Assembly (NCBI GenBank): GCA_964019155.1
Contig: OZ025244.1
Location: forward strand, 74,720,573-74,784,572
Origin: Osedax fenrisi
Lineage: Eukaryota > Annelida > Polychaeta > Sabellida > Siboglinidae
Reading direction: 5' to 3'
Length of the DNA stretch: 64,000 bases
In this document: positions 49,586-62,592 of the stretch, piece after piece
Numbering within the stretch: position 1 is the stretch's first letter
Layout: each line of letters begins with the position of its first letter
Notes under the pieces: model-generated
Database searches by the model: none
Seen by the model: the letters and a program-made list of their open reading frames with translations, nothing else
What the model was told of the DNA's origin: nothing
Translations under genes and position numbers: made by a program

Positions 49586-50475
49586 TACTATACTATATAA
49601 ATGTAATTCATTCCACTCCACAATATATCATACGGTTATAAAACATATCTTTATTTCCCCATCAAATAATAAAACTAACACTATAATAACAAACTTCGGT
49701 TTATATTTGATAAATACCTCACTCTTTATTCATCATTCTTGGGGATCAACCGGATGTTAGCCAGGTGTTAATGAGGTGTTAATGAGGTGTTAATGTTAAT
49801 CTAACAACATATATGTATGATAGACAAGCCCCAAGTATGGTGAATAAATAGCAAGATATAGTATAAGTATACCTATAGTATAAGTAGGATATAGAATTAA
49901 AGGACGTGATAGACTGTATAGTATGCAGTGTACACAGTATACCTGGTGGTATAGATAGAGTATATGTGATGTGATAGGTAGGTCCTGTATAGATCCTACA
50001 CTAAAATAGTAAGTTGTATATAGAGTGTCGCATGTTTCAGAACTGATATTTGAAGTCATAAAAGTGTCGTTCGATTAGCGAAGGAAATAGTGATATAATC
50101 AATGATATAATCAGTGATATAATCAATTCCTGCATCATCTTAATACCGAGTAGAAGTGTGTGAATTTCCTACTAAATTGTGAATTTTTAGAATTAAAGCA
50201 CAAGAATAATAGGAATTAATATTTATAAATTAAATATTTGTTTATTTATTTGTTTACATAACGTGCTAAGCCTTTACGTACTAGGTACCCTACGACGTAA
50301 TAGGTACCCTATGTATACTTATCATGTATACTTAGCATGTACTAGGTAGTTATGTACTAGGTAGTTATGTATACTGCTCCGTATGCGTATGTTACATGAG
50401 TACGCGTGTACTTAGAAGGGCACGTGGTCAGTTAGTAGTGCACTTAAAGTGGCGTCTAGCTAATCTTCCTATACC
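49586..50475. other. spacer before the large minisatellite
   Basis: It contains TTAATGAGGTG repeats (49765-49800), repeats of TGATATAATCA (50090-50125) and TAGGTACCCTA/CTAGGTAGTTATGTA repeats (50280-50370). No gene seen. Confidence 0.5.
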
Positions 50476-53400
50476 TTACCACTAGTGGTTGCTACCCAGA
50501 TACCACTAGTGGTTGCTATCCAGATACCACTAGTGGTTGCTACCCAGATACAACTAGTGGTTGCTACCCAGATACGGGTACTTACCTTCCTATACCATAC
50601 CACTAGTGGTTGCTACCCAGATACAACTAGTGGTTGCTACCCAGATACGGGTACTTACCTTCCTATACCATACCACTAGTGGTTGCTACCCAGATACAAC
50701 TAGTGGTTGCTACCCAGATACAACTAGTGGTTGCTACCCAGATACCACTAGTGGTTCCTACCCAGATACCGGTACTTACCTTCCTATACCATACCACTAG
50801 TGGTTGCTACCCAGATACAACTAGTGGTTGCTACCCAGATACGGGTACTTACCTTCCTATACCATACCACTAGTGGTTGCTACCCAGATACAACTAGTGG
50901 TTGCTACCCAGATGAGGGTACTTACCTTCCTATACCATACCACTAGTGATTGCTACCCAGATACAACTAGTGGTTGCTACCCAGATACCGGTACTTACCT
51001 TCCTATACCATACCACTAGTGGTTGCTACCCAGATACAACTAGTGGTTGCTACCCAGATACGGGTACTTACCTTCCTATACCATACCACTAGTGGTTGCT
51101 ACCCAGATACAACTAGTGGTTGCTACCCAGATGAGGGTACTTACCTTCCTATACCATACCACTAGTGATTGCTACCCAGATACAACTAGTGGTTGCTACC
51201 CAGATACCACTAGTGGTTGCTACCCAGATACCGGTACTTACCTTCCTATACCATACCACTAGTGGTTGCTACCCAGATACAACTAGTGGTTGCTACCCAG
51301 ATATCACTATTGGTTGCTACACAGATACAACTATTGGTTGCTACCTAGATGCGGGTACTTACCTTCCTATACCATACCACTAGTGGTTGCTACCCAGATA
51401 CCACTAGTGGTTGCTACCCAGATATCACTATTGGTTGCTACACAGATACAACCAGTGGTTGCTACCTAGATGCGGGTACTTACCTTCCTATACCATACAA
51501 CTAGTGGTTGCTACCCAGATACCACTAGTGGTTGCTACCCAGATACAACTAGTGGTTGCTACCCAGATGAGGGTACTTACCTTCCTATACCATACAACTA
51601 GTGGTTGCTACCCAGATACCACTAGTGGTTGCTACCCAGATACAACTAGTGGTTGCTACCCAGATGAGGGTACTTACCTTCCTATACCATACCACTAGTG
51701 GTTGCTACCCAGATACAACTAGTGGTTGCTACCCAGATATCACTATTGGTTGCTACACAGATACAACTATTGGTTGCTACCTAGATGCGGGTACTTACCT
51801 TCCTATACCATACCACTAGTGGTTGCTACCCAGATACAACTAGTGGTTGCTACCCAGATACAACTAGTGGTTGCTACCCAGATACCACTAGTGGTTGCTA
51901 CCCAGATACAACTAGTGGTTGCTACCCAGATGAGGGTACTTACCTTCCTATACCATACCACTAGTGGTTGCTACCCAGATACAACTAGTGGTTGCTACCC
52001 AGATACCACTAGTGGTTGCTACCCAGATACAACTAGTGGTTGCTACCCAGATACGGGTACTTACCTTCCTATACCATACCACTAGTGATTGCTACCCAGA
52101 TACAACTAGTGGTTGCTACCCAGATACAACTAGTGGTTGCTACCCAGATACCACTAGTGGTTGCTACCCAGATACCGGTACTTACCTTCCTATACCATAC
52201 AACTAGTGATTGCTACCCAGATACAACTAGTGGTTGCTACCCAGATACAACTAGTGGTTGCTACCCAGATACCACTAGTGGTTCCTACCCAGATACCGGT
52301 ACTTACCTTCCTATACCATACCACTAGTGGTTGCTACCCAGATATCACTATTGGTTGCTACCCAGATACCGGTACTTACCTTCCTATACCATACCACTAG
52401 TGGTTGCTACCCAGATATCACTATTGGTTGCTACCCAGATACCGGTACTTACCTTCCTATACCATACCGCTAGTGGTTGCTACCCAGATACAACTAGTGG
52501 TTGCTACCCAGATACAACTAGTGGTTGCTACCCAGATACCACTAGTGGTTCCTACCCAGATACCGGTACTTACCTTCCTATACCATACCACTAGTGGTTG
52601 CTACCCAGATACCACTAGTGGTTGCTACCCAGATATCACTATTGGTTGCTACCCAGATACCACTAGTGGTTGCTACCCAGATACAACTAGTGGTTGCTAC
52701 CCAGATACAACCAGTGGTTGCTACCTAGATGCGGGTACTTACCTTCCTATACCATACAACTAGTGGTTGCTACCCAGATACCACTAGTGGTTGCTACCCA
52801 GATACAACTAGTGGTTGCTACCCAGATGAGGGTACTTACCTTCCTATACCATACCACTAGTGATTGCTACCCAGATACAACTAGTGGTTGCTACCCAGAT
52901 ACAACTAGTGGTTGCTACCCAGATACCACTAGTGGTTCCTACCCAGATACCGGTACTTACCTTCCTATACCATACAACTAGTGATTGCTACCCAGATACA
53001 ACTAGTGGTTGCTACCCAGATACAACTAGTGGTTGCTACCCAGATACCACTAGTGGTTCCTACCCAGATACCGGTACTTACCTTCCTATACCATACCACT
53101 AGTGGTTGCTACCCAGATATCACTATTGGTTGCTACCCAGATACCGGTACTTACCTTCCTATACCATACCACTAGTGGTTGCTACCCAGATACAACTAGT
53201 GGTTGCTACCCAGATACAACTAGTGGTTGCTACCCAGATACAACTAGTGGTTGCTACCCAGATACCGGTATTTACCTTCCTATACCATACCGCTAGTGGT
53301 TGCTACCCAGATACAACTAGTGGTTGCTACCCAGATACAACTAGTGGTTGCTACCCAGATACCACTAGTGGTTCCTACCCAGATACCGGTACTTACCTTC

Positions 53401-53665
53401 CTATACCATACCACTAGTGGTTGCTACACAGATACAACCAGTGGTTGCTACCTAGATGCGGGTACTTACCTTCCTATACCATACCACTAGTGGTTGCTAC
53501 CCAGATACCACTAGTGGTTGCTACTCAGATACAACTATTGGTTGCTACCTAGATGCGGGTACTTACCTTCCTATACCATACAACTAGTGGTTGCTACCCA
53601 GATACCACTAGTGGTTGCTACTCAGATACAACTATTGGTTGCTACCTAGATGCGGGTACTTACCT
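50476..53665. repeat. 3.2 kb minisatellite of 24 bp units with 25 bp spacers
   Basis: The main unit is 24 bp (CACTAGTGGTTGCTACCCAG then ATAC), usually two to six copies. Runs are separated by about thirty 25 bp blocks containing GGTACTTACCTTCCTATACC. Spacing of 73, 97 or 121 bp shows higher-order structure. The 24 bp unit contains the palindrome CCACTAGTGG. Frames open across it are repeat artefacts. Confidence 0.97.
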
Positions 53666-54165
53666 TATCGTATCTGTGTTCTTAGATATGAGTCTCTAAT
53701 CTGTGTATTCGATATCGACTAGGACATTTACAACCGGGTGAACAAACATTATAAATTATAGTTTATATTATTTAAGTCATCGCTTCGAGGTAGAACTAGT
53801 AGATAGTCGTACCTATTGTATTAGCTGATAGTGAAGGTCACCTCGAGGTCACGGGTTCAAATGACGTCACAGGCAACGAATGTACATTTGTAAACATCAA
53901 TACATATTTGAATCGTACAAATTTCGGAGTCAATAAAGGAAATCGATCTTCACATACATGTATCTACTTCAGATAAATAGCATGGTATACACAGTCACGT
54001 GGTTATATTGAACTCGCATGAACTATTAATAGCGATGACCTTGTAGTTTAACAAGTGAACAACTATTAATACATTTATTACATGTTAAGTAGTATAAACA
54101 CATATTGTGTTTATATGTATTAATTATATCGCATAGATTTTCACACCTTTTTACATCGATCTTAG
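53666..54165. other. spacer with CRE and tRNA-like B box
   Basis: 53780-53890 has a B box-like GGGTTCAAATG overlapping a perfect CRE TGACGTCA (about 53863-53870). It could be a SINE head or regulatory DNA. No gene seen. Confidence 0.4.
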
Positions 54166-54494
54166 ACAATGCATCATCACACTTTATTCAGACAATGCAT
54201 CACACTTTATTCAGACAATGCATCACACTTTATTCATACAATGCATCACACTTTATTCAGACAATGCATCACACTTTATTCAGACAATGCATCACACTTT
54301 ATTCAGACAATGCATCACACTTTATTCAGACAATGCATCACACTTTATTCAGACAATGCATCACACTTTATTCAGACAATGCATCACACTTTATTCAGAC
54401 AATGCATCACACTTTATTCAGACAATTCATCACACTTTATTCAGACAATGCATCATCACACTTTATTCAGACAATGCATCACACTTTATTCAGA
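54166..54494. repeat. 23 bp tandem array, about 14 units
   Basis: The unit is ACAATGCATCACACTTTATT plus CAG. It is open in all three forward frames because 23 is not a multiple of three, so the long ORFs are artefacts. Confidence 0.97.
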
Positions 54495-54779
54495 TAATGA
54501 CGACACACTTGACACTGGAGCACTCATGCAGAACTCGGTAAACGGTTAGTAGATATAGTTGTTAATAATACATTGTTGTATTAACCAGTACGTATTTAGT
54601 ACATGTGATATATCATTGTTATGAGCATTACGTCTTGTTATTTCACGATTCAATAATTCTATTTTATTAAATTACGAAATTATAGCATATATTCATGATA
54701 AATTATTTATTACAAATGTAAAATTCACAATTGAAAGTATATATATATATAAATATATATCTATGTATAAAAGTCGTGA

Positions 54780-55085
54780 AATATAACAACTTATAAAACG
54801 TTACCATGGTAACTGCAGTTGCAGTAGATACGATAGCATACAACGTGTCTACATCGGTTATATGTGCACGTAAATAGAACTATATAAGTGATGATATTAG
54901 GCGTTAATACATACGTTAATATATGTTTGTATCGACGCGCGTGCGTTCGTGCGTATAACACTGCAGTTGACGGGTGTATCACGTGGTTACCGGCACGATC
55001 GTTACGTAATAAAGGGTACGAGGTGAAGTATTACTACGCACGTGACTCTATTACGTAATCGACCCTTGTAGTATACTACCATAGC
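54780..55085. promoter_or_regulatory. candidate promoter/enhancer with RFX X-box and TTACGTAA sites
   Basis: GC-richer island with the perfect palindrome GTTACCATGGTAAC (54800-54813), an RFX X-box form, two CACGTG E-boxes and two TTACGTAA bZIP sites. It lies 2.5 kb upstream of the membrane-protein gene, with Helitron remains between. The role is inferred. Confidence 0.4.
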
Positions 55086-55258
55086 CCTTTGATACTACTG
55101 CAAATGGCTTTGATATTACTATACTTATCTCGTGTTTTGTGTGACAATTGCCTACTGCCCATATGGGGTATATGATGTACCTTGAATAAAATCCACATAT
55201 ATGAATGGCTTAGTTAAACTTAAGGTGATATTTAATGGTTGGAGCCGGTGATCGATAA

Positions 55259-55289
<31 letters not shown>

Positions 55290-56790
55290 CTAGCTGGCTT
55301 CGGCCCAGCGTTGCCCGGATATTATACTTGTAGTGGTCATTATAACGTATTAAATGTTGCCCTGCTATTACGAATGACATTATAATTATTACGAATTTTA
55401 TTTATATTTCCTTATTTATAAACATATATGTTTTTCATATAAGATTTTCATATATATTATATAATACATATGAAAATCTTTGGCCAGTATATATCATTTT
55501 TTTTCTTTGCGTGTTATTGAACAGCCTACATATAATTGACCGTAGGCGAAGCATTCGGTTTCAAGATCTAAGTCCACGACTTTAAAAGCTTGTCCTTGAG
55601 ATGTGTTTATTGTCATGTAAAAACACAGTTTTATTGAACATTGGTATCTTCTAAAATTAAAGAGATAATCTGATGGTATCAGTGGTATTTTGGGAAACAT
55701 GACTTCTTCTCCCTTATATTGACCCGTTAGTATTTTGGCTTCTATCAAATTATTTTGTAAATTAGTTATGATCAATCTGGATCCATTACATAATTTTGTG
55801 GGATTTAAATTTCTTAGTAGCATGATTTGCGCTCCTACTTTTATTGCTAGTTTATGGTCTGGTAATCCGGAAAGTTTAATGTAATTCAAGAATTCTATGG
55901 GATTATATACAACTTCTTTTCTTTTGTACTCTGTCTATGGACTTATATATTTTCATCTCTCCTGGAAATTTATTTAGTAAATGTTGATTTATTATATATA
56001 CATTGTCATTTTTAGGTGTTAATATACATCTTTCGCAAAACCAATTTTCATCCAAATAATTGTCTTCTACATTTAATAAATTTTCGTGATGAGTTCATTC
56101 ATATTTTTCATTATATTTCCGCACGGGATAATATCCATACCATTATTTGTCTGCGTCATTCCATTACCTATATCTAAGAGATGACTCTTGATTGTTTGAT
56201 AAGAATACTCTCATGTTTTTAGTTAATTTCATTAATCTTATATTTTTCCACATTACTGAAGTTTTCAAACACGAATTTATGTGGTCTGTCTTTGTACCTC
56301 TTTTAACTACTGGAAGGATTTGTTTGAAATCTCTGCTAAGTATTAATGTATGTCCTTCCATCGGCTTATCTTTGTTTACTATGTCTCTTACCATTTTATC
56401 GACGGCTTCTAATGCTTCTGAGTTATTGTGCATTCATCCCAAACAATAAATATACAGCTTCTAAATAGTTTCCCTGATTTTGATTTATTCTTTATGCTGC
56501 AAATGTAATCTTCGTTTAACTGTATTGGAATCTTAAAAATGGAATGGACTGTTCTACCGTTCAATAATATAGTTGCTGCTATTCCTGATGATGCTATGGC
56601 AATATGTTCTTTATTTTCCATCTTCATTTTAGCTAGCAATACATTAATCAAAAAAGTGTGTCCAGTTCCTGCGGGGGCATCCAGAAAAAACAATTTTCCA
56701 TCTTCGTTATTTACACTTTATAAGATGTTGTTATAAACTATTCTTTGTTCATCATTCAATTTAATTTCATTTGCTCGAAAATTTTCCGGG
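55290..56790 (-). mobile_element. Helitron 3' part (minus), decayed
   Basis: The minus-strand end reads CCGGGCAACGCTGGGCCG then AAGCCAGCTAG: a short hairpin followed by CTAG, with T next to it, the standard Helitron 3' end and target. The coding relic lies directly upstream. The 5' TC end was not found. Confidence 0.8.
55494..56770 (-). pseudogene. Helitron-type PIF1-like helicase, broken
   Basis: Minus-strand order: NEIKLNDEQRIVYNNIL (stop follows), FFLDAPAGTGHTFLINVLLA (Walker A), IAIASSGIAATIL, VWDECT (Walker B), ILSRDFKQILPVVKRGT, then from 55889 LAIKVGAQIMLLRNLNPTKL, NGSRLI, and TINTSQGQAFKVVDLDL with GQLYVGCS. This is the PIF1/Helitron helicase C-terminal half. Walker A has His for the essential Lys, the QGQ motif has Thr for Lys, and there is a stop and at least two frame changes. 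Transposon relic, not a host PIF1 gene. Confidence 0.85.
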
Positions 56791-57290
56791 CTACGACCCG
56801 GCGTTGCCCGGGTATAATAGTAACTAATCGTTATCAATGTAGATGTAAACAAAGATTTATTTATAGAAAACAATTTATTTATTTATAACAAAAACACTTA
56901 AATTTAAGTGTTTATTGAAAAATTTAAAATTTCTTCGTTAAATATATCGAAAACGTAAACGTCATCACCGTTTATTGCCATTTACGAATGCATTAATTAT
57001 GGTAAAGTGAATATAATTACATTTGTACGAAACACCTCACATTCGCATACATTTCATGTGTGAAACATTTTTTTCTAAAATCAAAAGATTTCCCTATAGA
57101 GGGAAATAGGTCGATAAAGGACAGTTTTATGTAATTATGATCGGTGTAGAGGCGGAAATAAAAAATTCATCCGAACAACCACAATACTTTTTTCGTAGAA
57201 AATTAGTAGCAATTTAAATTTTGTAAATCCGTCGAGCCATTTTCTTAAACATCGAACGCATATAAATAAATAAATAAATAAATAAATATT
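56786..57290 (-). mobile_element. second Helitron-like 3' end (minus)
   Basis: The minus strand reads TACCCGGGCAACGCCGGG then TCGTAGCCCGG, the same terminal hairpin type, but CTAG is missing and helicase-coding sequence follows. It begins near a TAAA repeat (57265-57290). Probably a truncated non-autonomous element abutting the first. Confidence 0.5.
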
Positions 57291-57317
57291 TAAATTAACT
57301 TTCTTTTATATGTATAG

Positions 57318-57348
<31 letters not shown>

Positions 57349-57617
57349 TATATTATTATATATTTAATTATATGTATAGCTCCACATAAAAAAATTCTAT
57401 TTATAGCACTATTTAAACTTTAGGGATAAAAACCTCGATGAATACACGATTTGCATAATACATATTTTGTATTTATTAATAAAATAACAATATATATATA
57501 TTGCGTATACACATATGCATACATACAATCATATCCACACATACCCACATACCCACACACATACCCACACACATACCCACACACACCCACACACATGCCC
57601 ACACCTCACACACACAG
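57291..57617. other. spacer upstream of the membrane-protein exon
   Basis: TA array 57318-57350 and a CACACACCCACA-rich repeat 57530-57617 that serves as an unusual acceptor tract. No gene seen. Confidence 0.5.
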
Positions 57618-57705
57618 AGCTAATGAATACATACGGACTTCTGATCTACGGAGTTATAGGCATTGTCGTGACCATCGTCCTGCTGAAGTTGTTCCATGAA
57701 TACAG
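57618..57705 (+). CDS. membrane protein exon with transmembrane helix
   Basis: Acceptor in CACACACAG; ATG at 57623; ends TAC AG before GTCTGT. Codons are G/C-ending, unlike the flanks. Confidence 0.65.
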
Positions 57706-57828
57706 GTCTGTACATTGTACACTGTACAATGTACAATGTACATTGTATACTATAGTGTATAGTGTATAATGTACAATGTACACTGTACAATGTACAGTGT
57801 ACACGCGTGTGGTGGTGCTAATAATACA

Positions 57829-57894
<66 letters not shown>

Positions 57895-58211
57895 GTTATT
57901 ATGTGTGTAATATTATCAAAATATGTAATACATATTATGAACTAATGATGATACCTATTACTAATTACTAACTAGTGAAGTATAAATAGTATGTCCATAT
58001 ATGGAATTATATATAATTTCCATATAATGTGTATACAAATCTTCTATGTGAATACATACTACTATAATAATTCTATGCTTATACAACACAATTAATGACT
58101 CATTACTAAACTATCAGGAAAGTGAGTAATGCGAAATACAACTACGCAAATAAAAGTGTTACTTCCCAAAGATACAGGTTAGTCATGTGGTATATGTATA
58201 CATAACTATAG

Positions 58212-58244
<33 letters not shown>

Positions 58245-61200
58245 CATATATAGATGATAAACAATAGACATACATACATATATGCCTATTATTTATCGTA
58301 TATATAATGATATGTAATATAGTGTGTTATCAATATATGAAATGGTATTCATTTGATTATAGTACAAAAAGTATATTTATTATTTATCGATCTTCGGTCC
58401 ATTAATAGACTACTAGCAACTCGTTAAGAGCCGATGTACAATTATACTTCTCCCCATCGTAACATCCCCCCCCCTCCCCGATGGTCACTTGATTACATCA
58501 TAGATGATATTTCACTAAATAGACATACAAATCGCCTTAAATTTAAACGACATATAACTAATATGTATATACACAAATTCGGAAAAAATCAACTTCTAAT
58601 TATACATTACATAATCCCATACCCACCCCCCAAATAACCTCTCATATTAAAAACAATAACCTACATTCCCTACGAAAATTATCATAAATTATCTACACAC
58701 ATAACTAGCCATAACCCTGACTTCCTTCCACTAGAATAACTGCCTATATAACAAATATTCACCGTTTATTCACTCACAAAACAAAACACACACCAAACAC
58801 TATGGTTCGGTAACCTATCTATGTTTTCTCAAAAACCAGACATGCAAACTTGGCCTACTTTTTAGGAAACTTCCAACCGCATACAGTACACACTACAGTA
58901 CACACTACACGTACAGTGTACCGACAATAATGTATATTACTAAAGCTAACTACTACAATACATATATGTATCAGTATACTGATATAGAAATGACTACGCA
59001 ATCTCTGTGTGATAATTTATCACTGATAAGTTATCACTGATAAGTTATCACTGATAAGTTACCACTGATAAGTTACCACTGATAAGTTATAACTGATAGG
59101 TTATAACTGATAAGTTATCACTGGTAAGATATCACTCACGAGTTATAACTGATAAGATATCACTGATAAGATATCACTGGTAAGTTATAACTGATAGGTT
59201 ATAACTGATAATATATCACTCACAAGTTATAACTGATAAGTTATCACTGGTAAGATATCACTGATAAGTTATAACTGATAAGTTATAACTGATAAGTTAT
59301 AACTGATAGGTTATAACTGATAAGATATCACTGATACGTTATAACTGATAAGATATCACTGATAAGTTATAACTGCTAGGTTATAACTGATAAGTTATAA
59401 CTGATAAGTTATAACTGATAAGTTATAACTGATAAGATATCACTGATAAGATATCACTCACAAGTTATAACTGATAAGTTATAACTGATAAGATATCACT
59501 GATAAGATATCACTGATAAGTTATAACTGATAAGATATCACTCACAAGTTATAACTGATAAGTTATCACTGATAAGTTATAACTGATAGGTTATAACTGA
59601 TAAGATATCACTGATAAGTTATAACTGATAGGTTATAACTGATAAGATATCACTGATAAGTTATAACTGATAGGTTATAACTGATAAGATATCACTGATA
59701 AGATATCACTGATAAGTTATAACTGATAGGTTATAACTGATAAGATATCACTGATAGGTTATAACTGATAAGATATCACTGGTAAGATATCACTGATAAG
59801 TTATAACTTATCAGTTATAACTGATAAGATATCACTGATAAGATATCACTCACAAGTTATAACTGATAAGATATCACTGATAAGATATCACTGATAAGTT
59901 ATAACTGATAAGATATCACTCACAAGTTATAACTGATAAGTTATCACTGATAAGTTATAACTGATAGGTTATAACTGATAAGATATCACTGATAAGTTAT
60001 AACTGATAGGTTATAACTGATAAGATATCACTGATAAGTTATAACTGATAGGTTATAACTGATAAGATATCACTGATAAGATATCACTGATAAGTTATAA
60101 CTGATAGGTTATAACTGATAAGATATCACTGATAGATTATAACTGATAAGTTATCACTGGTAAGTTATAACTGATAGATTATAACTGATAAGATATCACT
60201 GATAAGTTATAACTGATAGGTTATAACTGATAAGATATCACTGATAAGTTATAACTGATAAGATATCACTGATAAGTTATAACTGATAGGTTATAACTGA
60301 TAAGATATCACTGATAAGATATCACTGATAAGTTATAACTGATAGGTTATAACTGATAAGATATCACTGATAGGTTATAACTGATAAGTTATCACTGGTA
60401 AGTTATAACTGATAGATTATAACTGATAAGATATCACTGATAAGTTATAACTGATAGGTTATAACTGATAAGATATCACTGATAAGTTATAACTGATAAG
60501 ATATCACTGATAAGTTATAACTGATAGGTTATAACTGATAAGTTATAACTGATAAGTTATAACTGATAAGTTATAACTGATAAGATATCACTGATAAGAT
60601 ATCACTCACAAGTTATAACTGATAAGTTATAACTGATAAGATATCACTGATAAGATATCACTGATAAGTTATAACTGATAAGATATCACTCACAAGTTAT
60701 AACTGATAAGTTATCACTGATAAGTTATAACTGATAGGTTATAACTGATAAGATATCACTGATAAGTTATAACTGATAGGTTATAACTGATAAGATATCA
60801 CTGATAAGTTATAACTGATAGGTTATAACTGATAAGATATCACTGATAAGATATCACTGATAAGTTATAACTGATAGGTTATAACTGATAAGATATCACT
60901 GATAGGTTATAACTGATAAGATATCACTGGTAAGATATCACTGATAAGTTATAACTGATAGGTTATAACTGATAAGTTATAACTTATAAGTTATAACTGA
61001 TACGTTATAACTGATAAGATATCACTGATAAGATATCACTCACAAGTTATAACTGATAAGTTATAACTGATAAGATATCACTGATAAGATATCACTGATA
61101 AGTTATAACTGATAAGATATCACTCACAAGTTATAACTGATAAGTTATCACTGATAAGTTATAACTGATAGGTTATAACTGATAAGATATCACTGATAAG

Positions 61201-62451
61201 TTATAACTGATAGGTTATAACTGATAAGATATCACTGATAAGTTATAACTGATAGGTTATAACTGATAAGATATCACTGATAAGATATCACTGATAGGTT
61301 ATAACTGATAGGTTATAACTGATAAGATATCACTCACAAGTTATAACTGATAAGATATCACTGATAAGATATCACTGGTAAGTTATAACTGATAGATTAT
61401 AACTGATAAGATATCACTGATAAGATATCACTGATAAGTTATAACTGATAGGTTATAACTGATAAGATATCACTGATAAGTTATAACTGATAGGTTATAA
61501 CTGATAAGATATCACTGATAAGTTATAACTGATAGGTTATAACTGATAAGATATCACTGATAAGTTATAACTGATAGGTTATAACTGATAAGATATCACT
61601 GATAAGATATCACTGATAAGTTATAACTGATAGGTTATAACTGATAAGATATCACTGATAGGTTATAACTGATAAGATATCACTGGTAAGATATCACTGA
61701 TAAGTTATAACTGATAGGTTATAACTGATAAGTTATAACTGATAAGATATCACTGATAAGATATCACTGATAAGTTATAACTGATAAGATATCACTCACA
61801 AGTTATAACTGATAGGTTATAACTGATAAGATATCACTGATAAGATATCACTGATAAGATATCACTGATAAGTTATAACTGATAAGATATCACTGATAAG
61901 ATATCACTGATAAGATATCACTGATAAGTTATAACTGATAAGATATAACTGATAAGATATCACTGATAAGATATCACTGATAAGATATCACTGATAAGAT
62001 ATAACTGATAAGATATCACTGATAAGATATCACTGATAAGATATCACTGATAAGTTATAACTGATAAGATATCACTGATAAGATATCACTGATAAGATAT
62101 CACTGATAAGTTATAACTGATAAGATATAACTGATAAGATATCACTGATAAGATATCACTGATAAGATATCACTGATAAGATATCACTGATAACTGATAG
62201 CCTACACGTACGTATTTCTCAACACATTATCACTGACTCTATTTCTGATAATATAAATTGTGTAATAAACATACTTTAAATTCACATTATACTTACTACT
62301 AACACTAACCCCACTCAGTGGCATATCTACCCGTGTACCATTTATCCTACACACAAGTCCACCACCTCATTAATATTGCAAATAACTTGTTCCCTCAATT
62401 ATCCAATTCCATTTAGTGTTACAACAAATATGTAAATCTCTTGTATACATT

Positions 62452-62529
<78 letters not shown>

Positions 62530-62535
62530 TATATA

Positions 62536-62592
<57 letters not shown>

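Noticed and set aside
50485..53490. Many overlapping plus-strand ORFs of 60-119 aa
   Set aside because: They are the 24/25 bp minisatellite translated; the frame is set by repeat length, and there is no start context or splice support.
50476..53665. CRISPR-like regular repeat/spacer layout
   Set aside because: Spacers are themselves identical repeats and the context is a eukaryotic genome, so this is a minisatellite.
53780..53890. Functional tRNA gene
   Set aside because: Only a B box-like motif is clear; no paired acceptor stem or anticodon arm could be built.
54105..54549. Three overlapping ORFs of 107-130 aa
   Set aside because: Translation of the 23 bp array in three frames.
55494..56770. 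Host PIF1 DNA helicase gene
   Set aside because: No introns, several stops and shifts, Walker A Lys lost, and it lies next to a Helitron 3' end.
58434..58637. 67 aa ORF in intron 2 of the membrane-protein gene
   Set aside because: No recognisable homology, and no splice sites that keep frame with the neighbouring exons, which already join in phase without it.
59011..62200. Centromeric or telomeric satellite
   Set aside because: The array lies within an intron of a gene with exons on both sides in matching phase; no telomere-type repeat is present.
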